From NCBI RefSeq assembly GCF_002943425.1, contig NZ_PTRA01000001.1:2356001-2420000 (forward strand): DNA of 64,000 nucleotides, read 5' to 3'. Source of the stretch: Siphonobacter curvatus (GTDB lineage Bacteria; Bacteroidota; Bacteroidia; Cytophagales; Spirosomataceae). The position numbers were made by a program, and so were the translations under genes. The notes beneath the pieces were generated by a model. That model saw only the letters and a list, made by a program, of their open reading frames with translations, did no database searches and was not told the DNA's origin. The first letter of the stretch is position 1; each line of letters opens with the position of its first letter. Shown here one piece after another: positions 23,003 to 33,382 of the stretch.

Positions 23003-25486
23003 ATGAGGTCACGGTTTATTCTCTTCGCTCTGTTTTATCTATCGTACACGTTTGGCTTCACTCAAGTACCTAAACCTCTCCCACCCGGCGAGATTCTCCT
23101 GAACCTCAAACGCTTGAATGTACTGGGTTCGGCCATGTACATGGCAGCCCACCCCGATGATGAGAATACCGTCATGTTAGCCTGGCTCGCCAAAGAGCGA
23201 CTGGTGCGTACGGCCTACCTGTCCTTGACCCGGGGCGACGGCGGTCAGAACTTGATTGGTGCGGAGCAAAGCGAACTGATGGGTCTGATTCGTACCTATG
23301 AATTATTAGCTGCCCGCTCCATTGACGGTCCCGAGCAGTACTTCACCCGAGCCAACGACTTTGGCTTTTCAAAAAATACAGAGGAGACGTTAGAGGTGTG
23401 GGGTAAAGATGCAGTCCTGGCCGACATCGTCTGGCGAATCCGAAATTTCCGTCCCGATGTACTAATCTGCCGTTTTCCACCGGATTCCCGGGCGGGACAC
23501 GGAAACCACTCGGCCTCGGCGGCCCTGGCCGAAGAAGCTTTTCAGCTAGCGGGAGATGCCAGTAAATTTCCGGAGCAATTGAAGTACGTAAAACCCTGGC
23601 AACCCAAACGGATTGTCTGGAATACCTTTGCCTTTGGCGTAAACCCGGCCCAGCGTCCAGCAGAAGGCAGTTGGATTTCGGCCGAAATTGGCGGTTACAA
23701 TCCTTTACTGGCAACCTCTTATTCTGAACTTGCGGCCGAAAGTCGTTCGCAGCATAAATCGCAGGGGTTTGGTGTAGCCAGAAGCCGGGGCGTAAAGATT
23801 GAGTACCTGGTGCACAAAGCAGGTGATAAAGCCACGAAAGACGTATTTGATGGCGTAGAAACCAGCTGGAACCGGGTCAAAGGAGGTGCGGCTGTACAGG
23901 CGGTGGTCAATAAAGCCATCGAACAGTTTCGCCCCGATCAACCCGCCGCCATCATTCCTCTGCTCGTACAAGCATATCGACTCGTCGATAAACTGGACGA
24001 TGCATATTGGAAAGAACAGAAGAAAAAAGAACTCTCCCAGCTACTGGTCGCCTGTGCCGGACTCTGGTACGAAAGTAACCCCTCCGAGTACGCCGTGGCG
24101 GGTGGCGAACCCGTACAGCTGACGACTACGTTCATCAAACGCTCCGAGGCTCCGGTCACGCTTCAATCGATTCGCTGGACCAGCTTCAATAAGGATACGA
24201 CGCTAAATATGTCGATCCCTACTAACGAATTACAACGCCTGGTTTTTCAGACTGCCATTCCGCAAAATCAAACTATTACCCAGCCCTACTGGCTCATGCA
24301 GCCGAAAATGGGCAAAGGCATGTATCGCGTGGATGATCAGGCTCTGAACGGTCTGCCCGAGAAGCCTTCCGACTTTCAGGCTCTTTTTTCCGTAACCATC
24401 GGTGGACTGCCGCTGACGCTGACAACCCCCGTTCATTATAAATACACGGATGCGGTTCGCGGCGAATTGTACCGTCCCTTTGAAGTACGCCCGAGCGTAA
24501 CAGCTACGCCAGCTGAAAAAGTATTGGTCTTTGCGGACGGTCAGCCGAAAACGTATACCGTGACGCTGAAAGCGTCGCAGGCGGGTGCATCTGGGAATGT
24601 GAGCTTGGAATTACCCGCGGGATGGAAGTCGGAGCCAGCTCGGATTCCCTTTCAGTTCGCATCGAAATTCCAGGAACAAACCGTTTCGTTCCAGCTAATT
24701 CCACCGACTCAGGCTTCGGAGGCTAGCGTACAGGTGAAGGTACAAACGGGCAATCAGACCAGTAATCGTGGCCTGTACGAGATTGGGTACGAACATATTC
24801 CGGCTCTTACGGTATTCCCCGTGGCAGAAAGCAAGCTGGTGCGTCTGGAAATTAAAAACAAGGCTAAGCTGATTGGGTACATTCCCGGAGCCGGGGATGA
24901 AATTCCGGCGGCCCTGCGTCAGATGGGTTGTACGGTGGTGAATCTGGGGGAAAAAGAATTAACGGGTTCGCTGGCTGCTTACGACGCCATAGTCGTGGGT
25001 GTACGGGCGTACAACGTCAACGATCGGATGAGCTACTACCAGCCCTTTCTAATGGACTACGTGAAAAACGGGGGTACGATGGTGGTGCAGTATCAGGTCA
25101 ATTCCGGCCTTCAGCCGCTGAGCAAAGGCATGGGCCCCTATCCCTTTCATTTGTCACGGGATCGGGTAACGGTGGAAGAAGCCCCCATGCGATTCCTGAA
25201 ACCCGAACATCCCATTTTGAATACGCCTAACAAAATTACCAATCAGGATTTTAACGGCTGGATTCAGGAACGCGGCCTGTACTTCTCCGACGAATGGGAT
25301 CCGCAGTACCAAACCATTTTCAGTAGTAACGATCCCAACGAAAAGCCGCTGGACGGCGGTATGCTGGCTACTGCTTACGGAAAAGGCTGGTACGTCTTTA
25401 CGGGTTACGCGTTTTTCCGGCAATTGCCCGCGGGTGTACCGGGAGCCTATCGGCTCTTTGCCAACCTGATTTCGTTAGGAAAGTAA
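23003..25486 (+). CDS. Secreted PIG-L/LmbE-type deacetylase-like protein
   Basis: An 827-residue exported protein. A signal peptide (residues 1 to about 20) precedes a PIG-L domain with AHPDDE at residues 49-54 (zinc ligands His50 and Asp53), TRGDGGQN and the later GHGNHSAS motif supplying the third His. This domain removes N-acetyl groups from GlcNAc-type sugars in characterised relatives. The middle third is beta-rich (possibly NEW3/Ig-like), and the C-terminal part (YDAIVVGVRAYNVND, FLMDYVKNGGTMVVQYQVN) resembles a ThuA/GATase-like flavodoxin fold without an obvious catalytic Cys. This large multidomain form is common in Bacteroidota. It is monocistronic and ends at a hairpin shared with the convergent stress-protein gene. 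The substrate is unknown. Confidence 0.88.
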   Translation: MRSRFILFALFYLSYTFGFTQVPKPLPPGEILLNLKRLNVLGSAMYMAAHPDDENTVMLAWLAKERLVRTAYLSLTRGDGGQNLIGAEQSELMGLIRTYELLAARSIDGPEQYFTRANDFGFSKNTEETLEVWGKDAVLADIVWRIRNFRPDVLICRFPPDSRAGHGNHSASAALAEEAFQLAGDASKFPEQLKYVKPWQPKRIVWNTFAFGVNPAQRPAEGSWISAEIGGYNPLLATSYSELAAESRSQHKSQGFGVARSRGVKIEYLVHKAGDKATKDVFDGVETSWNRVKGGAAVQAVVNKAIEQFRPDQPAAIIPLLVQAYRLVDKLDDAYWKEQKKKELSQLLVACAGLWYESNPSEYAVAGGEPVQLTTTFIKRSEAPVTLQSIRWTSFNKDTTLNMSIPTNELQRLVFQTAIPQNQTITQPYWLMQPKMGKGMYRVDDQALNGLPEKPSDFQALFSVTIGGLPLTLTTPVHYKYTDAVRGELYRPFEVRPSVTATPAEKVLVFADGQPKTYTVTLKASQAGASGNVSLELPAGWKSEPARIPFQFASKFQEQTVSFQLIPPTQASEASVQVKVQTGNQTSNRGLYEIGYEHIPALTVFPVAESKLVRLEIKNKAKLIGYIPGAGDEIPAALRQMGCTVVNLGEKELTGSLAAYDAIVVGVRAYNVNDRMSYYQPFLMDYVKNGGTMVVQYQVNSGLQPLSKGMGPYPFHLSRDRVTVEEAPMRFLKPEHPILNTPNKITNQDFNGWIQERGLYFSDEWDPQYQTIFSSNDPNEKPLDGGMLATAYGKGWYVFTGYAFFRQLPAGVPGAYRLFANLISLGK

Positions 25487-25513
25487 GGGGTAAGTTTAGA
25501 TTTTAGTTTGAAG

Positions 25514-25558
25514 AAAAGGGTTGAATACGCTCTGCTAAAGAGCTCATTCAACCCTTTT
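25514..25558. terminator. Bidirectional terminator
   Basis: AAAAGGGTTGAAT (25514-25526) pairs with ATTCAACCCTTTT (25546-25558), with a nested GCTCT/AGAGC stem. It lies between convergent genes. Confidence 0.8.
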
Positions 25559-25640
25559 ACCTGTTACGAGCCATGTAATCACCTCACTCATTCGCCCTCT
25601 TCACTAAAACAACTTCTAAATCCTACTTCACTTTAACCAT

Positions 25641-26462
25641 CTATTTCGTTTCGTATACCATCGTTAATACGGGAATTTCAGCGTGGTTCACTACTTTTTC
25701 GGCGATGCTGCCGTGAAACCAATAGCTTAATCCTTTGCGGCCGTGCGTATAGAGGGCAATCAAACCCGCCTTTATTTCGCGAGCGTATCGAACAATACCG
25801 GCTTCTTCGCTTACTGCGTCAATGATTGTGTATTCGTATTTTTCAATTCCCAACTCTTCCGCTAATTGAGCCATTTCTTCTTCTAAATCTTCGAATGTAC
25901 GATCCAGAAAACCGGTATTAACCGTTAGAAAATGAAGATTAGCCTCCGCAACCCCGGGAAACGTTAGAAACTGACGGATGGATTCTACGTTTGTAAAATC
26001 CGTTGGGAACAGTACGGTCTGAAGATCAAGCGGGTCTCCATTTTTCACAATCAGGACTGGGCATCTCGCCTGCCGGACTACCCGTTCGGCGTTTGATCCC
26101 GTCGTTTGCTCCTTCCAGCCCGAAGCTCCTTCAGACGCCATCACGATCAGATCTACTGTACTGGAAGCAATGGTTTCACCAATGGTTCCTTTCTGCCGGT
26201 CGACCAAAGCCGATACTGGTACTTTATGATATTTAGGCTGATCCAGTAGACAGCGAAGCCGATTCTCTACCCCTTCGATCCGTTCTTCAAAAGCATCGTC
26301 AGTATCTTTCATAAACAAGCTGTCTTGTAAAACGGGCTCCGGGTATTTGAGTACCCCCAGTAACCGAACAGAAGCCTGCATCGGTTGAGCCAGCTCAACG
26401 GCTAAGTCTAGTGCTTTCAGAGACAGTGAGCTAAAATCAGTGGGAACGAGTATGCTTTTCAT
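25641..26462 (-). CDS. Universal stress protein, two Usp domains
   Basis: A 273-residue tandem UspA protein. Each half ends with an ATP-binding loop: GASGWKEQTTGSNAERVV in the first and GRKGLSYWFHGSIAEKVV in the second, both fitting G-x2-G-x9-G(S/T). It is cytosolic, without a signal peptide. The frame extends to 26489, but the ATG at 26462 gives the family start MKSILVPTDFS. Usp proteins help survival under starvation or stress; the exact role is unknown. The gene stands alone, preceded by a 484-bp spacer full of dispersed repeats. Confidence 0.92.
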   Translation of the reverse strand: MKSILVPTDFSSLSLKALDLAVELAQPMQASVRLLGVLKYPEPVLQDSLFMKDTDDAFEERIEGVENRLRCLLDQPKYHKVPVSALVDRQKGTIGETIASSTVDLIVMASEGASGWKEQTTGSNAERVVRQARCPVLIVKNGDPLDLQTVLFPTDFTNVESIRQFLTFPGVAEANLHFLTVNTGFLDRTFEDLEEEMAQLAEELGIEKYEYTIIDAVSEEAGIVRYAREIKAGLIALYTHGRKGLSYWFHGSIAEKVVNHAEIPVLTMVYETK

Positions 26463-26587
26463 TGCTTTGCGTCTTAAATGGATACCCAAAACAACGACAG
26501 AATGATTTCTTTAAGAATGTCAGGCGTAAGGTGATCTGGTGATAAAAATCAGTTTTCTTGATTGGGTATTTCGCGTTGTATAGAAAT

Positions 26588-26636
26588 CCCCGCATGGCAT
26601 ACGAGGCTATTCCAATTGAATCCCTTCGGGGTTAGG
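26588..26636 (+). repeat. Dispersed repeat module B, copy 1
   Basis: CCCCGCATGGCATA followed by AATCCCTTCGGGGTTAGG matches, on the opposite strand, CCCCGCATTGCATA followed by AATCCCTCCGGGGTTGG at about 37605-37654, with the same internal spacing. Confidence 0.6.
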
Positions 26637-26756
26637 TGTTCGGTTGAAGAAGGTACTGCAAGTTTTTACATTGTACTTACCATTTTAAAGCTTCAATCTT
26701 GATCTCCCCTTTTCCATTTTCTTTGTAAAATAAGGTAACCTGAGCAGGACGCGTTG

Positions 26757-26812
26757 TCCGTAGCATCCGCTACGGATTTTCTAGTTGGTAGGCTGTGCCT
26801 GCCGGGCTGGTT
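26757..26812 (+). repeat. Dispersed repeat module A, copy 1 (palindrome plus tail)
   Basis: A palindromic 20-mer (TCCGTAGC...GCTACGGA, 26757-26776) is followed by TTTTCTAGTTGGTAGG, CTGTGCCTGCCGGGC. The reverse complement of 37656-37713 matches it at about 50 of 58 positions. Confidence 0.7.
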
Positions 26813-26828
26813 GCAAATCGTATGGTAT

Positions 26829-26850
26829 CTGGTGCAAGTTTCCTATAAAG
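26829..26850 (+). repeat. Dispersed repeat module C, copy 1
   Basis: CTGGTGCAAGTTTCCTA matches TTGGTGCAGGTTTCCTA in the reverse complement of 37553-37582, where the module is a complete hairpin; here only one arm is kept. Confidence 0.45.
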
Positions 26851-26888
26851 CCGTTCAAAGGCAAAACCCATCCGCCCGCTTATAAACA

Positions 26889-26924
26889 AAAAAATACCCC
26901 GACTTACGAGTCGGGGTATTTTTT
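26889..26924 (-). terminator. Intrinsic terminator after aconitase gene
   Basis: AAAAAATACCCCGACT (26889-26904) and AGTCGGGGTATTTTTT (26909-26924) are perfectly complementary with a four-base loop. Confidence 0.9.
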
Positions 26925-26946
26925 AAAACTATATCGGATAGAAAGC

Positions 26947-29214
26947 TTACGCTCCTACGCCACGACGGATGATATTCAGAGCACCACCTGCTTTGAACCA
27001 CTCGATTTGAGCAGCATTGTAGGTATGGTTTACTGGGAATGCTTCCGTTGAACCATCGGCATGGTTAAGTACAATCGTCAGTTGTTTTTCGGGAGCAAAC
27101 TCCGTCAATCCAACGATGTCGATCGTGTCGTCTTCGCGAATCTTGTCGTAATCTGAACCGTCAGCGAAGGTCAGAGCTAACATGCCTTGTTTCTTCAGGT
27201 TCGTTTCGTGGATACGGGCGAACGATTTCACCAGAATCGCACGAACACCCAGGTGACGAGGCTCCATAGCTGCGTGCTCACGAGAAGAACCTTCACCGTA
27301 GTTTTCATCCCCTACAACGATCGTTCCTACGCCTGCTGCTTTGTAACCGCGTTGTACGCCAGGTACCGTTCCATACTCGCCCGTCAGTTGGCTCTTCACT
27401 TCATTCGCTTTTTCGTTGAAGAAGTTGGTAGCACCGATGAGTAGGTTATTGGAAATGTTATCCAGGTGACCACGGTATTTCAACCAGGGACCTGCCATAG
27501 AAATGTGGTCCGTCGTACACTTACCTTTGGCTTTGATGAGCAGCTTCAGGCCCGTGATGTCCGTACCTTCCCAAGGCGTAAACGGTTCGAGCAGTTGCAA
27601 ACGATCGGAGGTGGGTGATACAATCACTTCCACCGTTGACCCATCTTCCGCAGGAGCCTGGTAGCCTGCATCTTCCACGGCATAGCCACGGGGCGGCATT
27701 TCCAGACCTTGTGGCTCATCCAGTTTCACGGCCTGACCTTCTTCGTTGATCAGCGTGTCCGTCATCGGGTTAAACGTAAGGTCACCTGCGATGGCGAAAG
27801 CCGTTACGATTTCCGGAGAAGCTACGAACGCGTGCGTATTAGGGTTGCCGTCGTTACGAGCTTTGAAGTTCCGGTTGAAAGACGTGATGATGGAGTTCTT
27901 TTTGGTAGGATCGCTGGTGTGACGAGCCCACTGACCGATACAGGGACCGCAGGCATTCGCCATAACAACGGCACCCATCGTATCGAAAATGCTGATGTAT
28001 CCGTCACGCTCGATGGTGTAACGAACCAGCTCTGAACCTGGCGTAATCGTGTATTCCGCTTTAGGTTTCAGTTTTTTATCAACTGCCTGTTGAGCTACGG
28101 AAGCTGCACGGGTAATATCTTCGTAGGAAGAGTTCGTACAAGATCCGATCAGACCTACTTCCAGTTCAGCGGGCCAGTTGTTTTCCTGTACCGCCTGAGC
28201 GAACTTCGAAAGCGGCCAAGCCAAATCCGGCGTGAAGGGACCGTTGATATGAGGTTCCAGCGTCGACAGATCCAGTTCGATGAGTTGATCGTAGTATTTC
28301 GCGGGATCAGCGTATACTTCGTCATCTGAACGCAGGTATTCGGCAACACCGTCAGCCAAATCAGCTACGTCGGCCCGGCTCGTACCTCGCAGGTATTCGG
28401 CCATGCGTACGTCGTAAGCAAAGATGGACGTCGTAGCTCCGATTTCAGCACCCATGTTACAAATGGTTGCCTTACCGGTTGCAGACATACTTTCAGCTCC
28501 TTCACCAAAGTATTCTACGATTGCACCCGTACCACCTTTTACCGTCAGCTGACCCGCTACCCACAGAATCACGTCTTTGGCAGAAGCCCAGCCGCTGAGT
28601 TTACCCGTCAGTTTTACACCAATCAGTTTAGGTTGTTTCAATTCCCAGGCCAGACCCGCCATAACGTCGCAGGCATCGGCACCACCTACCCCGATGGCGA
28701 TCATGCCCAGACCACCCGCGTTAGGCGTGTGTGAATCTGTACCGATCATCATACCGCCGGGGAACGCGTAGTTTTCCAATACTACCTGGTGAATGATACC
28801 CGCTCCGGGTCTCCAGAAACCAACTCCGTATTTATTGGAAACCGAAGAAAGGAAATCAAATACTTCCTTCGATTGTTGTACTGCATTGTTAAGATCTTCG
28901 GTAGCTCCTACTTTAGCCTGAATCAAGTGGTCACAGTGTACCGTTGAAGGTACGGCTACCTGCGGACGACCCGCCTGCATGAATTGCAGCAGGGCCATCT
29001 GAGCCGTTGCATCTTGCATTGCCACGCGGTCGGGTGCAAAATCAACGTAATCTTTTCCCCGTGAATACGCTCTTTCCAGAGGATTTTCCCAAAGGTGAGA
29101 ATATAGAATTTTCTCGGAGAGGGTCAGGGGTCGACCGAGTACTTGCCGAGCGGCGGCCACTCGTTCGGGCATCCGGGCGTACACGGTCTGAATCATCTCA
29201 ATGTCAAAAGCCAT
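26947..29214 (-). CDS. acn: Aconitate hydratase, mitochondrial type
   Basis: A 755-residue aconitase that interconverts citrate and isocitrate in the TCA cycle. The three 4Fe-4S cluster cysteines are visible: Cys359 in [12 protein letters not shown], and Cys422 and Cys425 in [11 protein letters not shown]. Length and sequence fit the mitochondrial-type family usual in Bacteroidota rather than AcnA (about 890) or AcnB (about 865). The swivel domain at the C-terminus contains [15 protein letters not shown] and [21 protein letters not shown]. It is cytosolic and monocistronic, with a -7 box upstream and a strong terminator downstream. Confidence 0.96.
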   Translation of the reverse strand: MAFDIEMIQTVYARMPERVAAARQVLGRPLTLSEKILYSHLWENPLERAYSRGKDYVDFAPDRVAMQDATAQMALLQFMQAGRPQVAVPSTVHCDHLIQAKVGATEDLNNAVQQSKEVFDFLSSVSNKYGVGFWRPGAGIIHQVVLENYAFPGGMMIGTDSHTPNAGGLGMIAIGVGGADACDVMAGLAWELKQPKLIGVKLTGKLSGWASAKDVILWVAGQLTVKGGTGAIVEYFGEGAESMSATGKATICNMGAEIGATTSIFAYDVRMAEYLRGTSRADVADLADGVAEYLRSDDEVYADPAKYYDQLIELDLSTLEPHINGPFTPDLAWPLSKFAQAVQENNWPAELEVGLIGSCTNSSYEDITRAASVAQQAVDKKLKPKAEYTITPGSELVRYTIERDGYISIFDTMGAVVMANACGPCIGQWARHTSDPTKKNSIITSFNRNFKARNDGNPNTHAFVASPEIVTAFAIAGDLTFNPMTDTLINEEGQAVKLDEPQGLEMPPRGYAVEDAGYQAPAEDGSTVEVIVSPTSDRLQLLEPFTPWEGTDITGLKLLIKAKGKCTTDHISMAGPWLKYRGHLDNISNNLLIGATNFFNEKANEVKSQLTGEYGTVPGVQRGYKAAGVGTIVVGDENYGEGSSREHAAMEPRHLGVRAILVKSFARIHETNLKKQGMLALTFADGSDYDKIREDDTIDIVGLTEFAPEKQLTIVLNHADGSTEAFPVNHTYNAAQIEWFKAGGALNIIRRGVGA

Positions 29215-29260
29215 CGTTGTATCTAATCGTTTAAATAAATGAAGGAACAGGTTTCGCCCT

Positions 29261-29268
29261 CAAAAATA
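29261..29268 (-). promoter_or_regulatory. Possible -7 box for aconitase gene
   Basis: The minus strand reads TATTTTTG here, an exact TAnnTTTG match, about 47 bases before the ATG. No clear -33 element was found at the expected distance. Confidence 0.4.
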
Positions 29269-29495
29269 CAAAACATGCGGGGTCATATTTCGATAAAATC
29301 TGAAAATCCTGCTTAACTATTATACATAGCTACTGCATTTGACAGTCCCGCCGTTTCTATTGGCATGTAGTTTTATGTCATTTTAACAAGCAAATCTGCC
29401 AATAAGTTTAGGCTTGAAAGGCACGAATTGCAGTGGTTTCGGAATTTTGTCCTTTACTTTGGCAGACACTTCCCATACCCCTACTACCACTAACT

Positions 29496-32003
29496 ATGGC
29501 TAAAAAGAACCTCGTCATTGTGGAGTCACCGGCGAAGGCAAAGACCATTGAAGGTTATTTAGGAGCTGATTTTCAGGTTAAATCCAGCTACGGACACGTC
29601 CGGGATTTACCCGATAAAGGCCTCGCTATTGACATCAAAAATGGGTTTTTACCAACGTACGAAGTTTCTCCCGAAAAGATAAAAGTGGTCAATGAACTGC
29701 GGCAACTGGCTAAATCTTCGCAAGAAGTTTGGCTAGCGACCGACGACGACCGCGAAGGAGAAGCCATTTCCTGGCACCTTAAAGAGACCCTCGGCTTACC
29801 TGATACGACTAAACGTATCGTTTTCCGGGAAATCACCAAAACGGCCATTCAAAAAGCCATTCAAAGTCCGCGTACCATCAATCAGGATCTGGTGAATGCC
29901 CAACAGGCTCGCCGGGTACTGGATCGTTTGATTGGCTTTGAACTTTCGCCCGTCTTGTGGGAAAAGGTAAAACGCGGTCTTTCGGCGGGTCGTGTACAGT
30001 CCGTTGCGGTGCGTTTGGTGGTTGAACGCGAACGTAGTATCGACCAGCACCAGAGTAAATCGAGCTTTAAGGTCGTTGCTCAATTTCTGCTCGATGGTAA
30101 TAAGGTACTACAAGCCGAATTGCCGAAAAATTTCGAAACGGAAGCTCAGGCCCGGGCTTTTCTGGAAAAGTGTAAAGGAGCTACCTTCAGCATCCGGAAT
30201 CTAGAGACTAAACCAGCCAAGAAGTCTCCCGCTCCGCCCTTTACTACCTCGACGCTTCAGCAGGAAGCCAGCCGCAAACTGGGCTTCTCTGTAGCTGCGA
30301 CCATGCAATACGCTCAGAAGCTGTACGAAGCCGGTAAGATCAGCTACATGCGTACGGATTCAACCAACTTGAGCGAGGAAGCTTTAGCTAAATCGAAAGC
30401 TTCGATCATCGAGCAGTTTGGTGAGAAATACTCGCAGCAGCGTCGGTACAAAACCAAGAATGATTCGGCTCAGGAAGCTCACGAAGCCATTCGGCCTACG
30501 GACTTCTCCGTACCTTCAGCGGGCGAAACCCGTCAGGAACAGCGTTTGTATGAATTGATCTGGAAACGTGGTATCGCCTCACAGATGGCCGATGCCCAAT
30601 TAGAGCGTACCACAGCAACTATTGGCATTTCTACTACTTCAGAAGAACTCATCGCCCAGGGTGAGGTCATTAAGTTTGATGGGTTCCTGAAAGTATACTT
30701 GGAATCCAAGGATGATGAAGACGAAGAAAGCAAAGGGATGCTGCCCCCGCTTTCCATCGGTCAGATTCTGAATCTGGACGTCCTGAAAGCAACCGAGCGG
30801 TTTAGTCGTCCCCCTGCCCGTTTTACGGAAGCCAGTCTGGTAAAGGAGCTGGAAGAACGCGGCATTGGTCGTCCTTCCACCTACGCCCCGACGATCTCAA
30901 CGATCATCAAGCGGGAGTACGTCGTTAAGGAAGACCGGCCCGGTAAAGAGCGGAACTTCAAAGAGTTGACATTGAAAAATGATGAACTCACGGAGAAAAC
31001 GGGTAAGGAAACCTATGGTACGGAAAAAGCAAAACTCTTTCCGACAACCATCGGCATGATCGTTAATGACTTTCTGGTAGATAATTTCGATAACGTCGTC
31101 GACTTCAAGTTCACGGCGGATATGGAAGAAGAGTTCGATAAAATTGCGGAAGGCCAGATCGAATGGCAACGCATGATCGACAACTTCTACAAGAATTTTC
31201 ACCAGACCATTGAGCAAAGTTCCTCTGCCGAACGTAGTTCCGTGAAATCGGCCCGCGAGCTGGGTATCGATCCCAAAACCGGTCGCATGGTTTCAGTTCG
31301 CTTAGGGAAATACGGCCCGTTCGCTCAATTAGGTGATTCGAAAGAAGAACAGAAACCGCAGTACGCTCCCCTTCCCAAGGATAAATTACTGGAAAGCATT
31401 ACGCTGGAAGAAGCGATTGAGCTTTTCAAACTGCCGCGTACCGTTGGTGAACTGGAAGGAAAAGAACTACTGGTAAACATCGGCAAGTTGGGCCCGTACA
31501 TCAAGTTCGATGAAAAGTACTACAATCTCAGCGAAGGCGATGATCCGTATACGATTGATGAAGAACGAGCCATTCAAGTGATTCAGGAAAAACGGGCAGC
31601 CGAAGCTTCCGACGCTATTGGTGAGTTTGAAGGTCAACCCATTTCGAAGGGCAAAGGCCGTTTTGGTCCGTACGTGAAGCACGATGGTAAGTTCTATTCC
31701 CTACCCCGGGGCATGAATCTGGATACGATTACGCTGGCCGAAGCGATTCAGATTATCCAGAATAAACGAACCGCCGAAGCCAATAAAATTATTAAGGAGT
31801 TTCCGGAAAATACGACGGTGAAAGTGCTCAACGGTCAGTATGGGCCATACATTCAGATTGGCAAGCGGAACGTGAAAATTCCCAAGGGAACCGAGCCCGC
31901 TTCTCTGACGCTGGAACAATGCCTCGAGTTAGGAGGCGAAAGTCCAGCAGCCGCTACGGAAGAAAAGAAAACGACTCGTAAGAAAGCAGCACCTAAAAAG
32001 TAA
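29496..32003 (+). CDS. topA: DNA topoisomerase I
   Basis: A type IA topoisomerase of about 835 residues that relaxes negative supercoils. The Toprim domain starts at MAKKNLVIVESPAKAKTIEG and includes DDDREGEAISWHL. The catalytic Tyr is residue 284 in GKISYMRTDSTNL. The core continues through RPPARFTEASLVKELEERGI. Instead of zinc fingers, the C-terminus has several Topo_C-type repeats built on GPY/GPF motifs (GKYGPFAQLG, GKLGPYIKFD, GRFGPYVKHD, GQYGPYIQIG) and ends in a Lys-rich tail. That layout is typical of Bacteroidota TopA. The frame reaches back to 29433 but the ATG at 29496 is the family start. Confidence 0.96.
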   Translation: MAKKNLVIVESPAKAKTIEGYLGADFQVKSSYGHVRDLPDKGLAIDIKNGFLPTYEVSPEKIKVVNELRQLAKSSQEVWLATDDDREGEAISWHLKETLGLPDTTKRIVFREITKTAIQKAIQSPRTINQDLVNAQQARRVLDRLIGFELSPVLWEKVKRGLSAGRVQSVAVRLVVERERSIDQHQSKSSFKVVAQFLLDGNKVLQAELPKNFETEAQARAFLEKCKGATFSIRNLETKPAKKSPAPPFTTSTLQQEASRKLGFSVAATMQYAQKLYEAGKISYMRTDSTNLSEEALAKSKASIIEQFGEKYSQQRRYKTKNDSAQEAHEAIRPTDFSVPSAGETRQEQRLYELIWKRGIASQMADAQLERTTATIGISTTSEELIAQGEVIKFDGFLKVYLESKDDEDEESKGMLPPLSIGQILNLDVLKATERFSRPPARFTEASLVKELEERGIGRPSTYAPTISTIIKREYVVKEDRPGKERNFKELTLKNDELTEKTGKETYGTEKAKLFPTTIGMIVNDFLVDNFDNVVDFKFTADMEEEFDKIAEGQIEWQRMIDNFYKNFHQTIEQSSSAERSSVKSARELGIDPKTGRMVSVRLGKYGPFAQLGDSKEEQKPQYAPLPKDKLLESITLEEAIELFKLPRTVGELEGKELLVNIGKLGPYIKFDEKYYNLSEGDDPYTIDEERAIQVIQEKRAAEASDAIGEFEGQPISKGKGRFGPYVKHDGKFYSLPRGMNLDTITLAEAIQIIQNKRTAEANKIIKEFPENTTVKVLNGQYGPYIQIGKRNVKIPKGTEPASLTLEQCLELGGESPAAATEEKKTTRKKAAPKK

Positions 32004-32024
32004 GCTGCCTCTGCTTAACATGTA

Positions 32025-32061
32025 GCAAAACTGCCCGCTATAAGCAGGCAGTTTTGCTTTT
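32025..32061 (+). terminator. Intrinsic terminator after topA
   Basis: GCAAAACTGCC (32025-32035) and GGCAGTTTTGC (32047-32057) form the stem, followed by TTTT. Confidence 0.8.
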
Positions 32062-32109
32062 CAATAGTAGTGATTAGGCTGCAAAATTCTGTAAAAGAGA
32101 TTGACCATC

Positions 32110-32133
32110 GGGGGACGTTACAGTCCCCCTTTT
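32110..32133 (+). terminator. Second hairpin after topA
   Basis: GGGGGAC (32110-32116) and GTCCCCC (32123-32129) with a six-base loop are followed by TTTT. It lies in the 329-bp gap between topA and the AraC gene and would back up the first terminator. Confidence 0.65.
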
Positions 32134-32305
32134 CATTTCTATTCATTTACGCCACACCTGGTTCGATCATGATTTAAAATTTTACTACAGCAAGGTATTC
32201 GATAGATGTAGAGGCTTATATGGACGGTTAATTGACTAGAAAACCTATTTATATTTTGTTAAACCGTGCAAAGTGTATCAAAGCCACAGTAGGGATCTTT
32301 TTACG

Positions 32306-32313
32306 TAAGTTTG
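32306..32313 (+). promoter_or_regulatory. Possible -7 box for the AraC-family gene
   Basis: TAAGTTTG fits TAnnTTTG and lies 19 bases before the ATG at 32333. There is no convincing -33 element. Confidence 0.3.
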
Positions 32314-32332
32314 GAATAGGTTTTGATCATAC

Positions 32333-33301
32333 ATGGCAAAGAAAAACAAACAAGTCTACATTCCCTGGTTCGATACAATCAGTGACTTCTTCGATACGTT
32401 CAGGATTGGCAAGGCAGAAAATAACTTCTTTACTATTATGCGAATGGAAGACCAGGCTAAAGGCAAGTTATTGTTCATGCCGCTCTTTCGTGGTAACTTT
32501 TTCAGGCTGGTTATTTGTAAAACACCCGGGCTTCGGTTTCTATTACCTGACGAAACCTTTAGTACCTCCTCAAACTCTATATATTTCACGTATCCCGGTA
32601 AAATAGAAAGCTGGCAACGTGTGGAAACCATATACGGTTACCTGATTTGTTTTACGCCTGAATTTGCGGGAATAGACCCGCTAAAGCCCTTGTTTGAAAA
32701 AGACTTCCCCTTTTTCGTGAACGGGGCTAATTCAATTTTAAGATTGTCCCAGGCAGATATGGATGCCATCGGCCATACCGCTGAAGCACTGCTTGACGAA
32801 ATGAAATCCAGTAATGCCGATCATTTTGAAATGATACAACACTTGTTAAAAGTGTTGCTTATTCAGGTTCGCCGCCTGTACTATAAAGATAAAGAGGCAA
32901 AGACAGATTTCCAGTTAAAGCAGGCTTCGCTTATGATTCGGTTCAGGAACGTGTTGAATGCCTATTCGATCGATGCACCAACCGCCAAAAAGGAACAGAG
33001 GCCAAGCGTAAGAAGCATTGCGGCTGAACTGCACCTCACCCCTAGCCATTTAAACTTCCTCATCAAAAAATATACAGGACACACCGCTTTATACCATATC
33101 AATGAAAAGATACTGCTGGAGGCAAAAAGCTTGCTGACGCATACCGATCTGCAGGTATCGGAAATAGCCGATCTGCTGCAATTCAATGAGGCAGCTTATT
33201 TCAACCGGTTTTTCAAAAAAATGACGGGTATGACCCCTACGGCTTACCGCGATGATGCCCTTCAACTCATGTGGCGGCCTCTCGACACCCGAAATCGATA
33301 A
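32333..33301 (+). CDS. AraC-family transcriptional regulator
   Basis: A 322-residue regulator. The C-terminal 100 residues are an AraC-type double helix-turn-helix (SVRSIAAELHLTPSHLNFLI, LLTHTDLQVSEIADLLQF and EAAYFNRFFKKMTGMTPTAYR). The N-terminal part is a cupin-like ligand domain. It lies 81 bp upstream of an MFS exporter gene on the same strand, the usual layout in which the regulator controls a drug or metabolite exporter. Base composition of this pair appears lower in GC than its neighbours, which may mean transfer from another Bacteroidota; this was judged by eye only. Confidence 0.9.
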   Translation: MAKKNKQVYIPWFDTISDFFDTFRIGKAENNFFTIMRMEDQAKGKLLFMPLFRGNFFRLVICKTPGLRFLLPDETFSTSSNSIYFTYPGKIESWQRVETIYGYLICFTPEFAGIDPLKPLFEKDFPFFVNGANSILRLSQADMDAIGHTAEALLDEMKSSNADHFEMIQHLLKVLLIQVRRLYYKDKEAKTDFQLKQASLMIRFRNVLNAYSIDAPTAKKEQRPSVRSIAAELHLTPSHLNFLIKKYTGHTALYHINEKILLEAKSLLTHTDLQVSEIADLLQFNEAAYFNRFFKKMTGMTPTAYRDDALQLMWRPLDTRNR

Positions 33302-33382
33302 AAAGTCCAATCATTACCTGAATAGGTGTAAGCCGTGTTCTTGTCATCGTTCCGAAGTTTGGCCCATTCAACAAACAAAAGA

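Larger units (their letters stand above)
26463..26946. other. Gene-free spacer with dispersed repeat modules
   Basis: A 484-bp spacer between two minus-strand genes (Usp and aconitase). It holds three short modules that recur, on the other strand and in a different order, in the spacer at 37553-37713, plus the aconitase terminator at 26889. No gene was seen. Confidence 0.6.
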